Part shown: positions 53,494 to 62,789 of the stretch, piece by piece | Layout of the letters: every line of letters begins with the position of its first letter | Position numbering within the stretch: the first letter of the stretch is position 1 | From: an uncultured Lachnospiraceae bacterium | GTDB taxonomy: Bacteria > Bacillota > Clostridia > Lachnospirales > Lachnospiraceae | Length of the DNA: 64,000 nucleotides | Assembly (NCBI GenBank): GCA_944381485.1 | Contig: CALWLI010000001.1 | Span: forward strand, 60,634-124,633 | Reading direction: 5' to 3' | Translations under genes and position numbers: made by a program | The notes under the pieces: generated by a model | Seen by the model: only the letters and a program-made list of their open reading frames with translations | The model's database searches: none | What the model was told of the DNA's origin: nothing

Positions 53494-53515
53494 TTGTTTA
53501 TAGTTGTTTAAACAA
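53494..53515. promoter_or_regulatory. GntR/FadR-type operator cluster upstream of gntR
   Basis: TTGTTTA (53494-53500) is followed by the perfect palindrome TTGTTTAAACAA (53504-53515), 15 bases before the gene start. Similar motifs occur at 53238 (TTGTTCAATTAAA), 53387 (ATTAAACAATTAA) and 53461 (TTTGTTTAATTTGT). Confidence 0.6.
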
Positions 53516-53530
53516 ATGAGGATACAATAT

Positions 53531-54226
53531 ATGAATAAAAATAAAATAACTCAAGGAGAATACATTTTTAATAAATTGAGAGAAAAGATCCATAATGGTG
53601 AATATAAGGGTGGAGATCAGTTGCCGACAGAAATGGAATTGGCTGATGAATACTCAGTTAGCAGAAACACCGTGAGGGCTGCTATTAACAGGTTGGTAAT
53701 GATTGGAATAGTTGAGTCCTTTCAAGGCAAGGGTACATTCGTAAAGGAAAACTACTTTTCAGGTAAAACGAAAGAAATCCTTCCTGTGATTCTGTCTGAA
53801 GGGAGTGACTATCTTACATTGATGAATTTAAGAAGTGCTATTGAATCACAATCGGCTTACCTTGCGGCACAGAGAGCAACTTTCAGAGAAATCCGTCAAT
53901 TGGATGATATTGTAAATGACCTGGAGGAGCATAAGGACGATCTGAAGTATTATTCAGAAAACGATATAAAAATTCACTCCAAGATTGCAGAGATTTCAGG
54001 AAACAAGATTTTTGTCTCTCTATTAGAAATGATAAGGGAAATATTAAAAGATGTGCTTGAAGATTTTGTGATGGAATATGGAAACTATGAAAGCATGAAA
54101 GCGCACAGAGATATAGTGAACGCTATAAAAATGGCTGATCCTGAAAAAGCCAGAGAGTCGATGCATAAGCACATGCAGACAGTTATCAACAGATATTTAC
54201 TGATGCCTAAAGAGGAGGAAGAGTAA
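53531..54226 (+). CDS. GntR family regulator, FadR/FCD subfamily
   Basis: This 231-residue protein has an N-terminal winged helix-turn-helix (about 4-72) with the typical LREKIHNGEYKGGDQLPTE and EYSVSRNTVRAAINRL, followed by an all-helical FCD ligand domain with the metal-ligand His region near IKIHSKIAEISGNK and AHRDIVNAI. Such regulators control sugar acid catabolism. The ATG at 53531 is chosen because GAGGA (53518-53522) is 8 bases upstream; earlier in-frame TTG (53504) and ATG (53516) overlap the palindromic operator. The gene is visibly more AT-rich than everything to its left. It probably controls the following ABC and catabolic genes. Confidence 0.9.
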   Translation: MNKNKITQGEYIFNKLREKIHNGEYKGGDQLPTEMELADEYSVSRNTVRAAINRLVMIGIVESFQGKGTFVKENYFSGKTKEILPVILSEGSDYLTLMNLRSAIESQSAYLAAQRATFREIRQLDDIVNDLEEHKDDLKYYSENDIKIHSKIAEISGNKIFVSLLEMIREILKDVLEDFVMEYGNYESMKAHRDIVNAIKMADPEKARESMHKHMQTVINRYLLMPKEEEE

Positions 54227-54270
54227 ATAGAAAATTAGGAATTTAACAGGGAGGAGGTTAGAGAAGGAGT

Positions 54271-55764
54271 ATGCAGAATTTGGTTGAATTTCGGCATATT
54301 ACAAAGCGTTTTCCGGGGGTGTTGGCGCTTGATGATATCAATATTGAACTTAAACCGGGAGAGGTTCATGTATTGATAGGTGAAAACGGCGCGGGAAAAT
54401 CCACTTTGATGAAAGTGCTGTCAGGCGCTTACAAGCAGGATGAAGGGGAACTTTTGATAGACGGAAAAGTCGTGGAAAAGAATTCACCTATAATTTCTTC
54501 TTCACTGGGGATAGGAATGATCTATCAAGAGCTGAATTTGATACCTGAACTTTCTATCATGAAAAATATCTTCTTGGGGAACGAAAAAAAGAAGGGGATA
54601 TTTGATGATAAGAAATATATGTATCAAAAATCCAAAGAATACTTGAGCATGTTGCACTTGGATATCGATCCGAACACTCTTGTAAAGAATTTGGGTGTTG
54701 GAACTCAGCAAATGGTTGAGATAGCAAAGGCTATTTCAAAGAATTCAAAAGTTTTGGTGTTGGATGAACCTACCAGTTCACTGACGGATTCTGAGATAAA
54801 AGAACTCTTTTCCATAATAAGGATGCTCAAGGAAAAGGGTGTGGGGATGTTTTATATCTCGCATAGACTTGAGGAGCTTTATGAAGTCGGAGACAGGGTC
54901 ACTATAATGCGAGACGGCACTAAGGTAGGAACATATGATCTCAATGAAATAAAAATGGATGAGATGATAGAAAAAATTGCCGGAAGAAAGATAGAGAATC
55001 TGTATCCGAGAAATCGAATAAAGCATGGGGATTGCGTTCTTGAGGTAAAGAACCTCACAGGTAAAGGCTTTGAGAATATAAGCCTTAAGGTGTATTCCGG
55101 GGAGATAGCAGGCCTCTCAGGTCTGGTTGGCGCAGGACGTACCGAGCTTGCAAGAGCGATATTCGGAATAGACAACTACACTTCGGGAGAAATATTCGTT
55201 AATGGGGTAAAGATAAATAAAAATAGCACCGGAGAGGCGGTAAAAGCGGGAATAGGTCTTCTGCCGGAGGACAGAAAGATACAGGGACTGGCTCTTAAGA
55301 AAAATATCAGAGAAAATATGGTGATCACAGTGCTGTCTTCATTAGGTAAAAAGGGAGTGGCCAACCTCAAGAAGGAGAAAGAGGTCTGTCAAAAATATGT
55401 TGATGAACTGGAGATAGCGACTCCCACCATAGAAAAGCTTGCAGGATTTTTGTCAGGAGGTACACAACAAAAGGTCGTAATCGCAAAATGGCTGATGGCT
55501 AATTTAAAACTGTTTATATTTGATGAACCCACAAGAGGAATAGATGTGGGAGCTAAAAGTGAGATATACAGACTTATGGATGAGCTTGTCGCAAAGGGAG
55601 CCGCAGTACTCATGATTTCATCAGATCTGCCTGAGGTGTTGGGAATGAGCGATAGGATATATATAATGTCTCAGGGAAAAATGACCGGATGCCTGAACCA
55701 TGATGAGGCTGATCAGAATCTTGTTTTGACATATGCATATAATCAGACGGAGGAGGCGGTATAA
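54271..55764 (+). CDS. sugar ABC transporter ATPase, RbsA/MglA type
   Basis: This 497-residue double ATPase has a first domain with Walker A GENGAGKST (37-45), VGTQQMVEIAKAIS signature region and Walker B VLVLDEPTSSLT. The second domain has the degenerate loop GLVGAGRTELARAIFG, as usual in RbsA, SGGTQQKVVIAKWL and FIFDEPTRGIDVG. It energises import of a sugar, cyclitol or autoinducer-2-like ligand with the two permeases and binding protein encoded next. GGGAGGAGG lies upstream. Confidence 0.93.
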   Translation: MQNLVEFRHITKRFPGVLALDDINIELKPGEVHVLIGENGAGKSTLMKVLSGAYKQDEGELLIDGKVVEKNSPIISSSLGIGMIYQELNLIPELSIMKNIFLGNEKKKGIFDDKKYMYQKSKEYLSMLHLDIDPNTLVKNLGVGTQQMVEIAKAISKNSKVLVLDEPTSSLTDSEIKELFSIIRMLKEKGVGMFYISHRLEELYEVGDRVTIMRDGTKVGTYDLNEIKMDEMIEKIAGRKIENLYPRNRIKHGDCVLEVKNLTGKGFENISLKVYSGEIAGLSGLVGAGRTELARAIFGIDNYTSGEIFVNGVKINKNSTGEAVKAGIGLLPEDRKIQGLALKKNIRENMVITVLSSLGKKGVANLKKEKEVCQKYVDELEIATPTIEKLAGFLSGGTQQKVVIAKWLMANLKLFIFDEPTRGIDVGAKSEIYRLMDELVAKGAAVLMISSDLPEVLGMSDRIYIMSQGKMTGCLNHDEADQNLVLTYAYNQTEEAV

Positions 55765-56778
55765 ATGAAAAAAGATTCAAAACGCTCCTTAAGAGAGCTG
55801 ATCCGACTTCTTCCAAATTCTACTTATATATTCGTTGTACTGTTTATCGCATTTGTAGCTTTTATTCCGAATTTCGGCTCTGCCACAAATATCTCGTCTT
55901 TGATAGGACAGGCCGCCATACTTATGATCTTAAGTTCGGCTATGTCGGTTGCGATAATTACCGGGGGAATAGACCTTTCAGTGGGTGGAATAGTGTCTTT
56001 GGTAGGTGTTGTGATGGCACAGCTGGTGGGGCATGGAATGAATGACGTAATGTCCATCCTGCTCGGTTTGGCATTCGGATGTCTTTTCGGACTGGTAAAC
56101 GGTATCGTGGTAGTAAAGCTCAAAGTGGCACCTTTTATAGCCACCTTCGGAATGCAGGGAGTGGCATACGGACTTGCAAACACCCTTTCAGACAGCAGGG
56201 CATTATATATGCCGGATGAGGGTGTCCCGGTCATAAAAGCATTGCAGACCAACCTTTTGGAATGGATGTTTCCTTCGGGAAATATTCTCACTATAAGCGT
56301 TCAGGTATTGATAACGATCGTGACTTTGATGCTTTTGATATTGTTCTTTAAAAAGACTGTTTTCGGAACATACATTTATGCATTAGGGGGAAACAGGGAG
56401 GCGGCAAAGCTCTCTAATATCCGAACAGATAAGTGGAACATCATGGTTTATGTGATAACAGGGCTCTTGGCCTCTGTAGCCGCACTCTTGATGCTTTTGA
56501 GAATAAACTCGGCACAGCCTACTTCCGGGGACGGACTTGAATTCCAAGCTGTGGTTGCGGCGGTATTGGGAGGCAACTACCTTGCGGGAGGTAGAGGAAG
56601 TATACCGGGTGCAATATTGGGAGCCTTGGTGGTTTACACAGTAAGAAACGGGCTGTCGTTGGCCGGAGTCAATGCAAATATGATAATGGTGGTTTTGGGG
56701 ATCGTTTTGGTTCTCGGCATGGTCATGAATGAGGTTGCGGTCAGGGGACTGAGCTTTGGTGACAGGAGGAAAAAATGA
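55765..56778 (+). CDS. ribose-type ABC transporter permease 1
   Basis: This 337-residue RbsC-family permease has eight to ten membrane spans and the family motifs IITGGIDLSVGGIVSLVGV (about 68-86) and GGNREAAKLSNI (about 209-220) plus AVLGGNYLAGGRGSIPG. The ATG directly follows the ATPase stop. It overlaps the second permease by ATGA. Two different RbsC-like subunits imply a heterodimeric channel, unlike ribose systems with one permease. Confidence 0.92.
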   Translation: MKKDSKRSLRELIRLLPNSTYIFVVLFIAFVAFIPNFGSATNISSLIGQAAILMILSSAMSVAIITGGIDLSVGGIVSLVGVVMAQLVGHGMNDVMSILLGLAFGCLFGLVNGIVVVKLKVAPFIATFGMQGVAYGLANTLSDSRALYMPDEGVPVIKALQTNLLEWMFPSGNILTISVQVLITIVTLMLLILFFKKTVFGTYIYALGGNREAAKLSNIRTDKWNIMVYVITGLLASVAALLMLLRINSAQPTSGDGLEFQAVVAAVLGGNYLAGGRGSIPGAILGALVVYTVRNGLSLAGVNANMIMVVLGIVLVLGMVMNEVAVRGLSFGDRRKK

Positions 56779-57782
56779 TGAGAGATAAGGGTAGGATTTA
56801 CGATTTTTCAACTTTTTTTATCCTGATTGCAATAATAATAGCGTTCTCGATATTCGGCAACAGCTTTTTAAAAGCAGGAAATATATCAAATATAATTAAC
56901 CAAGCATCCTTTTTAGCCATTATAGGAGTCGCACAGTTGGTGGTTATACTTACAGGAGGAATAAATCTTTCCATAGGATCGATAATGGCTCTTTCAACAG
57001 TCCTTTGCGGACCTATGATGCTGAGAGAATCAACAGTGCCTGTAATCGTTCCCATTATACTGACGTTGGTCTTCGGATCTCTTGTAGGGCTTTTAAACGG
57101 CTTCATGGTTACAAAACTTAATATCCCTGCATTTCTGGCAACATTTGCCACTATGTATGTCGCAAGAGGGGCCGCGTGGCTTTATATAGGTCAGGGAGTA
57201 TATTACGGAATCAAGGAAAGTATAAGATTTTGGGCGACAGGAGTTCTTTTCGAAGTTGGCGGATTCAGAGTAACAATGCCTATGGTCGTGGTAACGGTAT
57301 TCCTGTTAATAATATGGTTTGTGATATCAAAGACGAATCTGGGAAGGCGACTTTATTTTACAGGTTCCAATACGACTGCGGCAGAGTTTTCCGGTGTGCC
57401 TACAAAAAGGATAGTGGTTATAGCCCATGTATTGAGCGGGCTTATATCAGGTATTGCCGGAATAATGTATGTTGCAAGGATCAACGCGGCAGATGCCAAT
57501 TTGGGGACCCAGTATCATTTTGATGCTATTTCCGTAGCACTTATAGGTGGAGCGGTAATGTCAGGTGGTGTCGGAAGCATTTGGGGCGTTGCCGGTGGAG
57601 CATTGATAATTGCAGTTATACAGAGCGGAATGAATAATATGCAGATACCTTCAGAGGTACAAAAGGCTTTCCTGGGAGTAGTTATTATATTTGCCGTATT
57701 CTTTAACAACTGGTTCCAAGAGAAAAAAATGAAAGTAGGGGACACGCAGCCTGCTAAGACTAAAAGCGAGGCTAAAGCGTGA
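56775..57782 (+). CDS. ribose-type ABC transporter permease 2
   Basis: This 335-residue RbsC paralogue has ILTGGINLSIGSIMALSTVL (about 57-76), TGSNTTAAEFSGV (about 196-208) and IGGAVMSGGVGSIWGVAGG. It is related to, but clearly diverged from, the upstream permease. It overlaps it by 4 bases, so equal amounts are expected. The C-terminus is a short basic/acidic tail. Confidence 0.92.
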   Translation: MMRDKGRIYDFSTFFILIAIIIAFSIFGNSFLKAGNISNIINQASFLAIIGVAQLVVILTGGINLSIGSIMALSTVLCGPMMLRESTVPVIVPIILTLVFGSLVGLLNGFMVTKLNIPAFLATFATMYVARGAAWLYIGQGVYYGIKESIRFWATGVLFEVGGFRVTMPMVVVTVFLLIIWFVISKTNLGRRLYFTGSNTTAAEFSGVPTKRIVVIAHVLSGLISGIAGIMYVARINAADANLGTQYHFDAISVALIGGAVMSGGVGSIWGVAGGALIIAVIQSGMNNMQIPSEVQKAFLGVVIIFAVFFNNWFQEKKMKVGDTQPAKTKSEAKA

Positions 57783-57827
57783 TAGTAAAGCGAAACTAAA
57801 ATTTTAAAATAAAAAAGGGGGTTACTT

Positions 57828-58826
57828 ATGTTTAAAAAAATCACAGCAATTGCAGTCGGTTTGACAATGGGAGCTATGGCTCTCGTAGGATGTTCAAATG
57901 TTGACACAGCAACTACTACCGCAGCAGCAACGGAGGCAGGCGCATCAGGAGAGACGGCGTCAGCACAAGTGTCAACAGGAGAGAAGTACGACATTGCCTT
58001 TATCGTCAAGTCTATGCAGTCGGCGTTTTTCATTAACATGACAGACGCAGCCGAGAAGTGCGGTCAGGATTATGCAGACAAGATAAATGTTGAGATAATG
58101 GCGCCGCAGACACCGTTTAATATTGAGGAGCAGATACAGCTTGTAGAGCAGTGCATAACAAATCAGGTGGATGCCATTGTCATTGCTCCTTGTGATTCAG
58201 AGGGCATAGTTCCCGCAATAGAAAAGGCAAACGCTGCGGGAATAGTGGTAGTTACAGCCAACACAAAATCAAACGGCGGAGATATAACGGCATATGTAGG
58301 AGTTGAAAACTATGATGTAGGATACAGCCTTGCCACAGCTTTGTTTGATAAATTGGGAGGCGAAGGAAATGTAATTCTTATAGAAGGAAAGGCCGGAAAT
58401 TCAACATCGGAGGAGAGAGCGGAAGGCTTTAAGGCAGCTATGGAGAACTATCCCGGAATCACACTTCTTTCAAGCCAGCCTGCTGATTGGGACAGAGCCT
58501 CAGCTATGACTGTTATGGAGAACTGCTTGCAGACATATGATGACATAGACGGTGTATTGACTTTGACTAAGGATATGGGACTTGGAGCTATAGAGGCTAT
58601 AAAGGCGGCCGGAAGAGAAGATGAGATCGTATCAATGACTTTCGATGTTGACGATGACGTTATAGCGGCACTTGAAGCCGGAGATCTTTATGCATCAGGT
58701 AATCAGAACGAGCAGAGCCAAGCTTATATAGCAATAATGACCGCTGTATTTGCGCTTGACGGATATAAGGTCGATGACGAGCAGATACTTCCGATTTCAG
58801 TAGTTACATTAGAAGATTTTCAATAA
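57828..58826 (+). CDS. ribose-type ABC transporter substrate-binding lipoprotein
   Basis: This 332-residue Peripla_BP_4 protein has a signal peptide with lipobox ALVGC, lipid-anchor Cys22, then a Thr/Ala/Ser-rich linker. The mature domain has AFIVKSMQSAFFINMTDAAEKCG and VDAIVIAPCDSEGIVPAIEKANAAGI, as in RbsB/inositol-binding proteins. It presents the ligand to the two permeases. AAAAAAGGGGG precedes the ATG. The binding-pocket residues do not by themselves define the sugar. Confidence 0.92.
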   Translation: MFKKITAIAVGLTMGAMALVGCSNVDTATTTAAATEAGASGETASAQVSTGEKYDIAFIVKSMQSAFFINMTDAAEKCGQDYADKINVEIMAPQTPFNIEEQIQLVEQCITNQVDAIVIAPCDSEGIVPAIEKANAAGIVVVTANTKSNGGDITAYVGVENYDVGYSLATALFDKLGGEGNVILIEGKAGNSTSEERAEGFKAAMENYPGITLLSSQPADWDRASAMTVMENCLQTYDDIDGVLTLTKDMGLGAIEAIKAAGREDEIVSMTFDVDDDVIAALEAGDLYASGNQNEQSQAYIAIMTAVFALDGYKVDDEQILPISVVTLEDFQ

Positions 58827-58859
58827 AAATAATTAACCGAAAACAGGAGGTGTTTTTAA

Positions 58860-59972
58860 ATGGAAAAGACAAAGTGGTTGACAACTGAAGAGCCCTCGGT
58901 GTTTTTTGAGGACAGTTCAGTAGGCAGATTGAAAAAGCAGATATGGGATGCAAGCGAGGAGGAGATAGAGAAAATACTTGAGGATTATGGCATACCCTCT
59001 CCTTCGGAGTTGGGAAAACCCAACACATATATTCAAACCACTAACAGGACTAAGGTAATTGAGAGAAGAAGAAAAAATGATATAGTATTTGTCCCTATCG
59101 GCTGTACGGAAAACCACGGAAAGCATGCAAACTCCGGACTCGACACCTTTATGGTAACGCAGATACTTGAGGGAGTAAGAAGATATACGGAGAAGCAAGG
59201 ACATGAGTGCAGTATAGCATTTACTCCACTTAACTATGGGGGACATCCTTATCATCATATAGCAATGCCGGGCACTGTAAACATGCCCCATGAGGTTGTT
59301 GTGGAGACCGTGATATATATGATGTTGGGACTTTGGAACGACGGCTTCAGAAAGATCATACTTGTCAATAACCATGGACAGTTATGGATGCTTGAGGCGG
59401 CGATCCAGGAATTCTGCAAGAGGTTCCAGCTTCCCGGAATATTCAGAGTAATTGACTGGCATAGAGCTATAAGAGAGTTCTTTATACCTGTAGACAGAGG
59501 AGACAGCTTTGAAACCACATTTATCCATGCGGACGAAATAGAGACATCTATGGGACTGCTTCTGTTTCCTGAGATGCTTGATATGGATAAGGCGGAGGAG
59601 GCTTGGCCTAAGAGCTATCTTCCGGGAGGACATTTTGATGTGTCGGTTGACGCATATAGGAGGCCCTGCAAGTGGAGTGAAGGGCAAGGCCATCAAGCGA
59701 TTGAGATAGCAGGAACACCGCAGGGAGTGGTTGGAAACCCCAAGCTTGCGTCTGCAAGAAAGGCTAAGAGAGCAACAGTTGCAATTCTTAAATATTTGAC
59801 GCTTGTACACGACGAGATATTGGAGGCGTTCCCGGCAGGAAAGGTACCTCCTGTAGAGGAAGTAACACTGAGGACTGAAGAGGAAATGGAGCCGTATCTC
59901 AAGGAACCTATGAGTGAAGGCTGGAAGTCGGTATATGGTATTCCGAAGATAGGAGCGTTCGAGAAATTATAA
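58860..59972 (+). CDS. creatininase-fold hydrolase, likely 3-dehydro-scyllo-inosose hydrolase (IolN) type
   Basis: This 370-residue protein carries creatininase-family metal motifs: GCTENHGKHANSGLDT (about 81-96, ligands Glu, His, Asp), VNNHGQLW (about 163-170) and HADEIETS (about 222-229). It is about 110 residues longer than creatininase, with N- and C-terminal extensions as in IolN of the Thermotoga-type inositol pathway, which hydrolytically opens a diketo-inositol ring. That assignment is inferred from family resemblance and from the sugar-type ABC importer and aldolase/kinase neighbours; a simple amidase cannot be excluded. CAGGAGG precedes the ATG. Confidence 0.7.
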   Translation: MEKTKWLTTEEPSVFFEDSSVGRLKKQIWDASEEEIEKILEDYGIPSPSELGKPNTYIQTTNRTKVIERRRKNDIVFVPIGCTENHGKHANSGLDTFMVTQILEGVRRYTEKQGHECSIAFTPLNYGGHPYHHIAMPGTVNMPHEVVVETVIYMMLGLWNDGFRKIILVNNHGQLWMLEAAIQEFCKRFQLPGIFRVIDWHRAIREFFIPVDRGDSFETTFIHADEIETSMGLLLFPEMLDMDKAEEAWPKSYLPGGHFDVSVDAYRRPCKWSEGQGHQAIEIAGTPQGVVGNPKLASARKAKRATVAILKYLTLVHDEILEAFPAGKVPPVEEVTLRTEEEMEPYLKEPMSEGWKSVYGIPKIGAFEKL

Positions 59973-59977
59973 AGAGT

Positions 59978-60019
59978 ACTTACGGCAGATTTTAGATTTT
60001 AAAATCTGCCGTAAGTTTT
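59978..60019 (+). terminator. stem-loop between the hydrolase and SDR genes
   Basis: ACTTACGGCAGATTTT (59978-59993) pairs perfectly over 16 bp with AAAATCTGCCGTAAGT (60001-60016), followed by TTT. It is probably a partial terminator or stabiliser that sets transport genes above catabolic genes. Confidence 0.7.
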
Positions 60020-60043
60020 AAAAACCGGAAAGAGGTGGCATTT

Positions 60044-60799
60044 ATGAATATGTTTGATTTGAGTGGGAAAAAGGCAATAGTTACAGGTGCGTGTCAGGGA
60101 TTGGGAAAGAGCATAGCGGAAGGTTTGGCAGAGGCAGGCGCAAAAGTCTGCATAATGGATCTTAACAGTGAATGCGAAAAGATTGCAAAGGATATGTCAA
60201 AGGACGGAAAAGAGTTTTCAGGGGTGGTTGTAAATCTGCTTGACAGAGAGGATTTGGTAAAAGGGTTTAATGACGCTGTATCAAAGCTTGGAGGTTTGGA
60301 CATACTTGTAAACAATGCAGGGATGCAGGTTAGAGGTAATGCAGAGGAAATAGAGCTTTCAAGGTGGGATAAGCTTATTGAATTGAATGTGACTTCTGTA
60401 TTTGAAATGAGCCAGCTTGCTGCAAGACATATGATTTCCAAGGGATATGGGAAAATAATAAATGTTGCTTCAATGCTGAGCTTTTTCGGAGGATATGTAT
60501 GCAGCCCTTATGCAGCATCGAAGGGAGCTGTGGCTCAGCTTACAAAGGCATTTTCAAACGAATGGGCAGGAAAGGGAATAAATGTGAATGCCATTGCTCC
60601 GGGGTATATGGATACACCCTTGAATACAGCTATAATCAATGATCCGGAAAGAAATCATGAAATAACATTGAGGATCCCCGCACACAGATGGGGGACTCCG
60701 GATGATTTAAAGGGAACAGTGGTGTTCCTTGCTTCCAAGGCATCGGATTATGTTTCAGGAGCGATAATCCCTATAGATGGCGGATATTTAGGAAGGTAA
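60044..60799 (+). CDS. SDR family oxidoreductase (KduD / gluconate 5-dehydrogenase like)
   Basis: This 251-residue classical short-chain dehydrogenase has cofactor loop TGACQGLGKSIA (14-25), NNAG (90-93) and the catalytic triad Ser143, Tyr156 and Lys160 (YAASK). Resemblance is to enzymes that act on keto sugar acids such as 2-deoxy-gluconate or 5-ketogluconate. The ATG at 60044 follows AAGAGGTGG; an upstream in-frame GTG (60035) overlaps that site. It would interconvert keto and hydroxy forms of the imported ligand. Confidence 0.88.
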   Translation: MNMFDLSGKKAIVTGACQGLGKSIAEGLAEAGAKVCIMDLNSECEKIAKDMSKDGKEFSGVVVNLLDREDLVKGFNDAVSKLGGLDILVNNAGMQVRGNAEEIELSRWDKLIELNVTSVFEMSQLAARHMISKGYGKIINVASMLSFFGGYVCSPYAASKGAVAQLTKAFSNEWAGKGINVNAIAPGYMDTPLNTAIINDPERNHEITLRIPAHRWGTPDDLKGTVVFLASKASDYVSGAIIPIDGGYLGR

Positions 60800-60819
60800 A
60801 TTCAAGAGAGGGAGAGACC

Positions 60820-61485
60820 ATGAGCACAGACGAGGTATTGAAAGAAATAAAAACGGAAAAAGCCATTGCCATTATAAGAGGCGTTGAGCTTAAGGATATT
60901 ATAAATACCGTAAAAGCACTGGTTGAAGGAGGATTTCACAATGTGGAGATCACTTTTGATCATTCATGCAAGTCGGGAATAAATGAGACTTTGGAAAAAA
61001 TAAGATCAGTAAAAAACAACTTGGGTGACAGAGTCTTCGTGGGGGCGGGAACTGTATTGACACCTGAGGAGGCGGAGCTTGCGGCAGAAGCGGGAGCTGA
61101 GTTTATGATCTCTCCTGATACCAATATAAATGTGATAAAGAAAACAAAGGAAATCGGAAAAATCTCTATTCCCGGAGCTCTGACACCAAGCGAGATAACG
61201 GCTGCTTATTATGCAGGGGCGGACATAATCAAGCTTTATCCTGCAGGGAATATGGGGTCATCATATTTAAAAGCTGTTAAGGCGCCACTTGTTCATATCC
61301 CTATGTATGCGGTGGGAGGGATAAAGCCGGAGGATATAGAGATTTATATGAAAGCAGGAGCGGACGGGTTCGGGATAGGAGGGAACTTGGTTCCTTTGGA
61401 TCTGATAAAAAAAGGAGAGTTCGACAGAATAACAGAAATTGCCCGCAGATATACAAAAGAGATCGCGAGATGCAGGAAGATGTAG
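60820..61485 (+). CDS. 2-dehydro-3-deoxy-phosphogluconate (KDPG) aldolase family
   Basis: This 221-residue class I aldolase of the Eda/KDPG-KHG family has Arg20 (IIRG), Glu43 (VEITFDH), GAGTVLTPEEA (75-85), SPDTN (98-102) and the Schiff-base Lys138 in IIKLYPAG. It cleaves KDPG or its galactonate isomer to pyruvate and glyceraldehyde 3-phosphate. With the downstream DgoK-type kinase it forms the final two steps of a hexuronate, aldonate or cyclitol-derived pathway. It lies 20 bases after the SDR. Confidence 0.92.
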   Translation: MSTDEVLKEIKTEKAIAIIRGVELKDIINTVKALVEGGFHNVEITFDHSCKSGINETLEKIRSVKNNLGDRVFVGAGTVLTPEEAELAAEAGAEFMISPDTNINVIKKTKEIGKISIPGALTPSEITAAYYAGADIIKLYPAGNMGSSYLKAVKAPLVHIPMYAVGGIKPEDIEIYMKAGADGFGIGGNLVPLDLIKKGEFDRITEIARRYTKEIARCRKM

Positions 61486-61494
61486 GTGGATGAG

Positions 61495-62787
61495 ATGAGT
61501 GTTGTGAATGACATTATAAAAGATATTCCTATACCTGAGCTGGTAAGGGTAAAACAAAGCTTTGACAGGACATGCCTTGAAGATATAGAAGACACTCTGT
61601 ACAGGGAAATAAAGACTGAAAAAATCATGAGCCGTATACATCCGGGACAGAGCATTGCTGTTGCGGTAGGCAGCAGAGGAATAAATCACCATGGACTTAT
61701 TACCAAAACAGTAGTTTCTGCTTTGAAAGAGCTTGGGGCCAATCCTTTTATTGTAGCCTCAATGGGCAGCCATGGGGGAGCGACTGTCGAGGGACAGAAA
61801 AGCATACTTGACGGGTATAATATTACAGAGGAGTACTGCGGCTGCCCTGTAAAAATAGGAACAGAGGTAAGCCTCATCGGTTACACAGATGACAGTAAGC
61901 CTGTGTATATAGACAAATTTGCCGCAGAGGCTGACGGTATAGTATTAATAAACAGAATAAAACCTCATACAGCCTTCAGAGGGCCTTATGAATCAGGGCT
62001 TATGAAGATGATGGCAATAGGGCTTGGAAAACAAAAGGGAGCCGAGACTTGCCATGCTGCAGGCTTTGAGAATATGGCTGAAAACATCCCTAAATTCGGA
62101 AATGCGGTACTTAAAAACTCAAATGTGATTTTCGGCTTGGCAATTCTTGAAAACGCCTATGACGAGACAAGGGAGCTTATAGCTCTTACGTCGGAGGAAA
62201 TTCCTGTGAAAGAGCCTGAGCTTTTACAGAGGGCTATGAGTTATATGCCTAAAATATTGCCTTCGTGTACGGATCTTTTGATAGTGGGAAGGATAGGCAA
62301 GAACTATTCAGGAGACGGAATGGATCCCAATATTTCAGGAACCTTTGCGACAAAATGTGCATCAGGAGGAGTGAAGTCCCAGAGAGTAGCGGTTCTTGAC
62401 ATTACGGAGGAGTCTCACGGGAATGGAGTGGGATTCGGAATGGCCGACGTATCAACAAAAAAAGCAGCGGACAAGTTTGATCCCGAAATGAGCTACCCGA
62501 ATGCCCTTACTTGTCTTGTTAGCCAAGTGGTGAAGATCCCTATGATATTTGACAATGACAGGCTGTGCATTCAAGCAGGAATTAAATTGTGTGCTGATGT
62601 GGATTACAGAGATGTAAGAGTAATATATGTAGATAATACTTTACAATTGGAGAATATTTACGTATCAAAAAATATGGTTGAAGAAGTGCGTGATATTCAA
62701 GGAGTCACTATAGACGGAGATTCTATGCCGCTTAAATTTGACGATGAAGGCAATGTTGTTTTTAGAGAGGGGAAGATGGTGATCTGA
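61495..62787 (+). CDS. LarA family protein (nickel-pincer racemase/epimerase homologue)
   Basis: This 430-residue LarA/DUF2088-family protein has GSRGINHHG near 61, GSHGGATVEGQ near 90, NRIKPHTAFRGPYESGLMKMMAIGLGKQKG (about 147-176) with the Lys and His positions that in LarA hold the nickel-pincer cofactor, and GMDPN near 278. LarA racemises lactate; homologues epimerise other 2-hydroxy acids, including malate and gluconate-type sugar acids. In this sugar-acid operon an aldonate 2-epimerase is more plausible than lactate racemase. No larB, larC or larE is in the window. The ATG at 61495 is preferred over the GTG at 61486, which immediately follows the aldolase stop. Confidence 0.85.
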   Translation: MSVVNDIIKDIPIPELVRVKQSFDRTCLEDIEDTLYREIKTEKIMSRIHPGQSIAVAVGSRGINHHGLITKTVVSALKELGANPFIVASMGSHGGATVEGQKSILDGYNITEEYCGCPVKIGTEVSLIGYTDDSKPVYIDKFAAEADGIVLINRIKPHTAFRGPYESGLMKMMAIGLGKQKGAETCHAAGFENMAENIPKFGNAVLKNSNVIFGLAILENAYDETRELIALTSEEIPVKEPELLQRAMSYMPKILPSCTDLLIVGRIGKNYSGDGMDPNISGTFATKCASGGVKSQRVAVLDITEESHGNGVGFGMADVSTKKAADKFDPEMSYPNALTCLVSQVVKIPMIFDNDRLCIQAGIKLCADVDYRDVRVIYVDNTLQLENIYVSKNMVEEVRDIQGVTIDGDSMPLKFDDEGNVVFREGKMVI

Positions 62788-62789
62788 GT

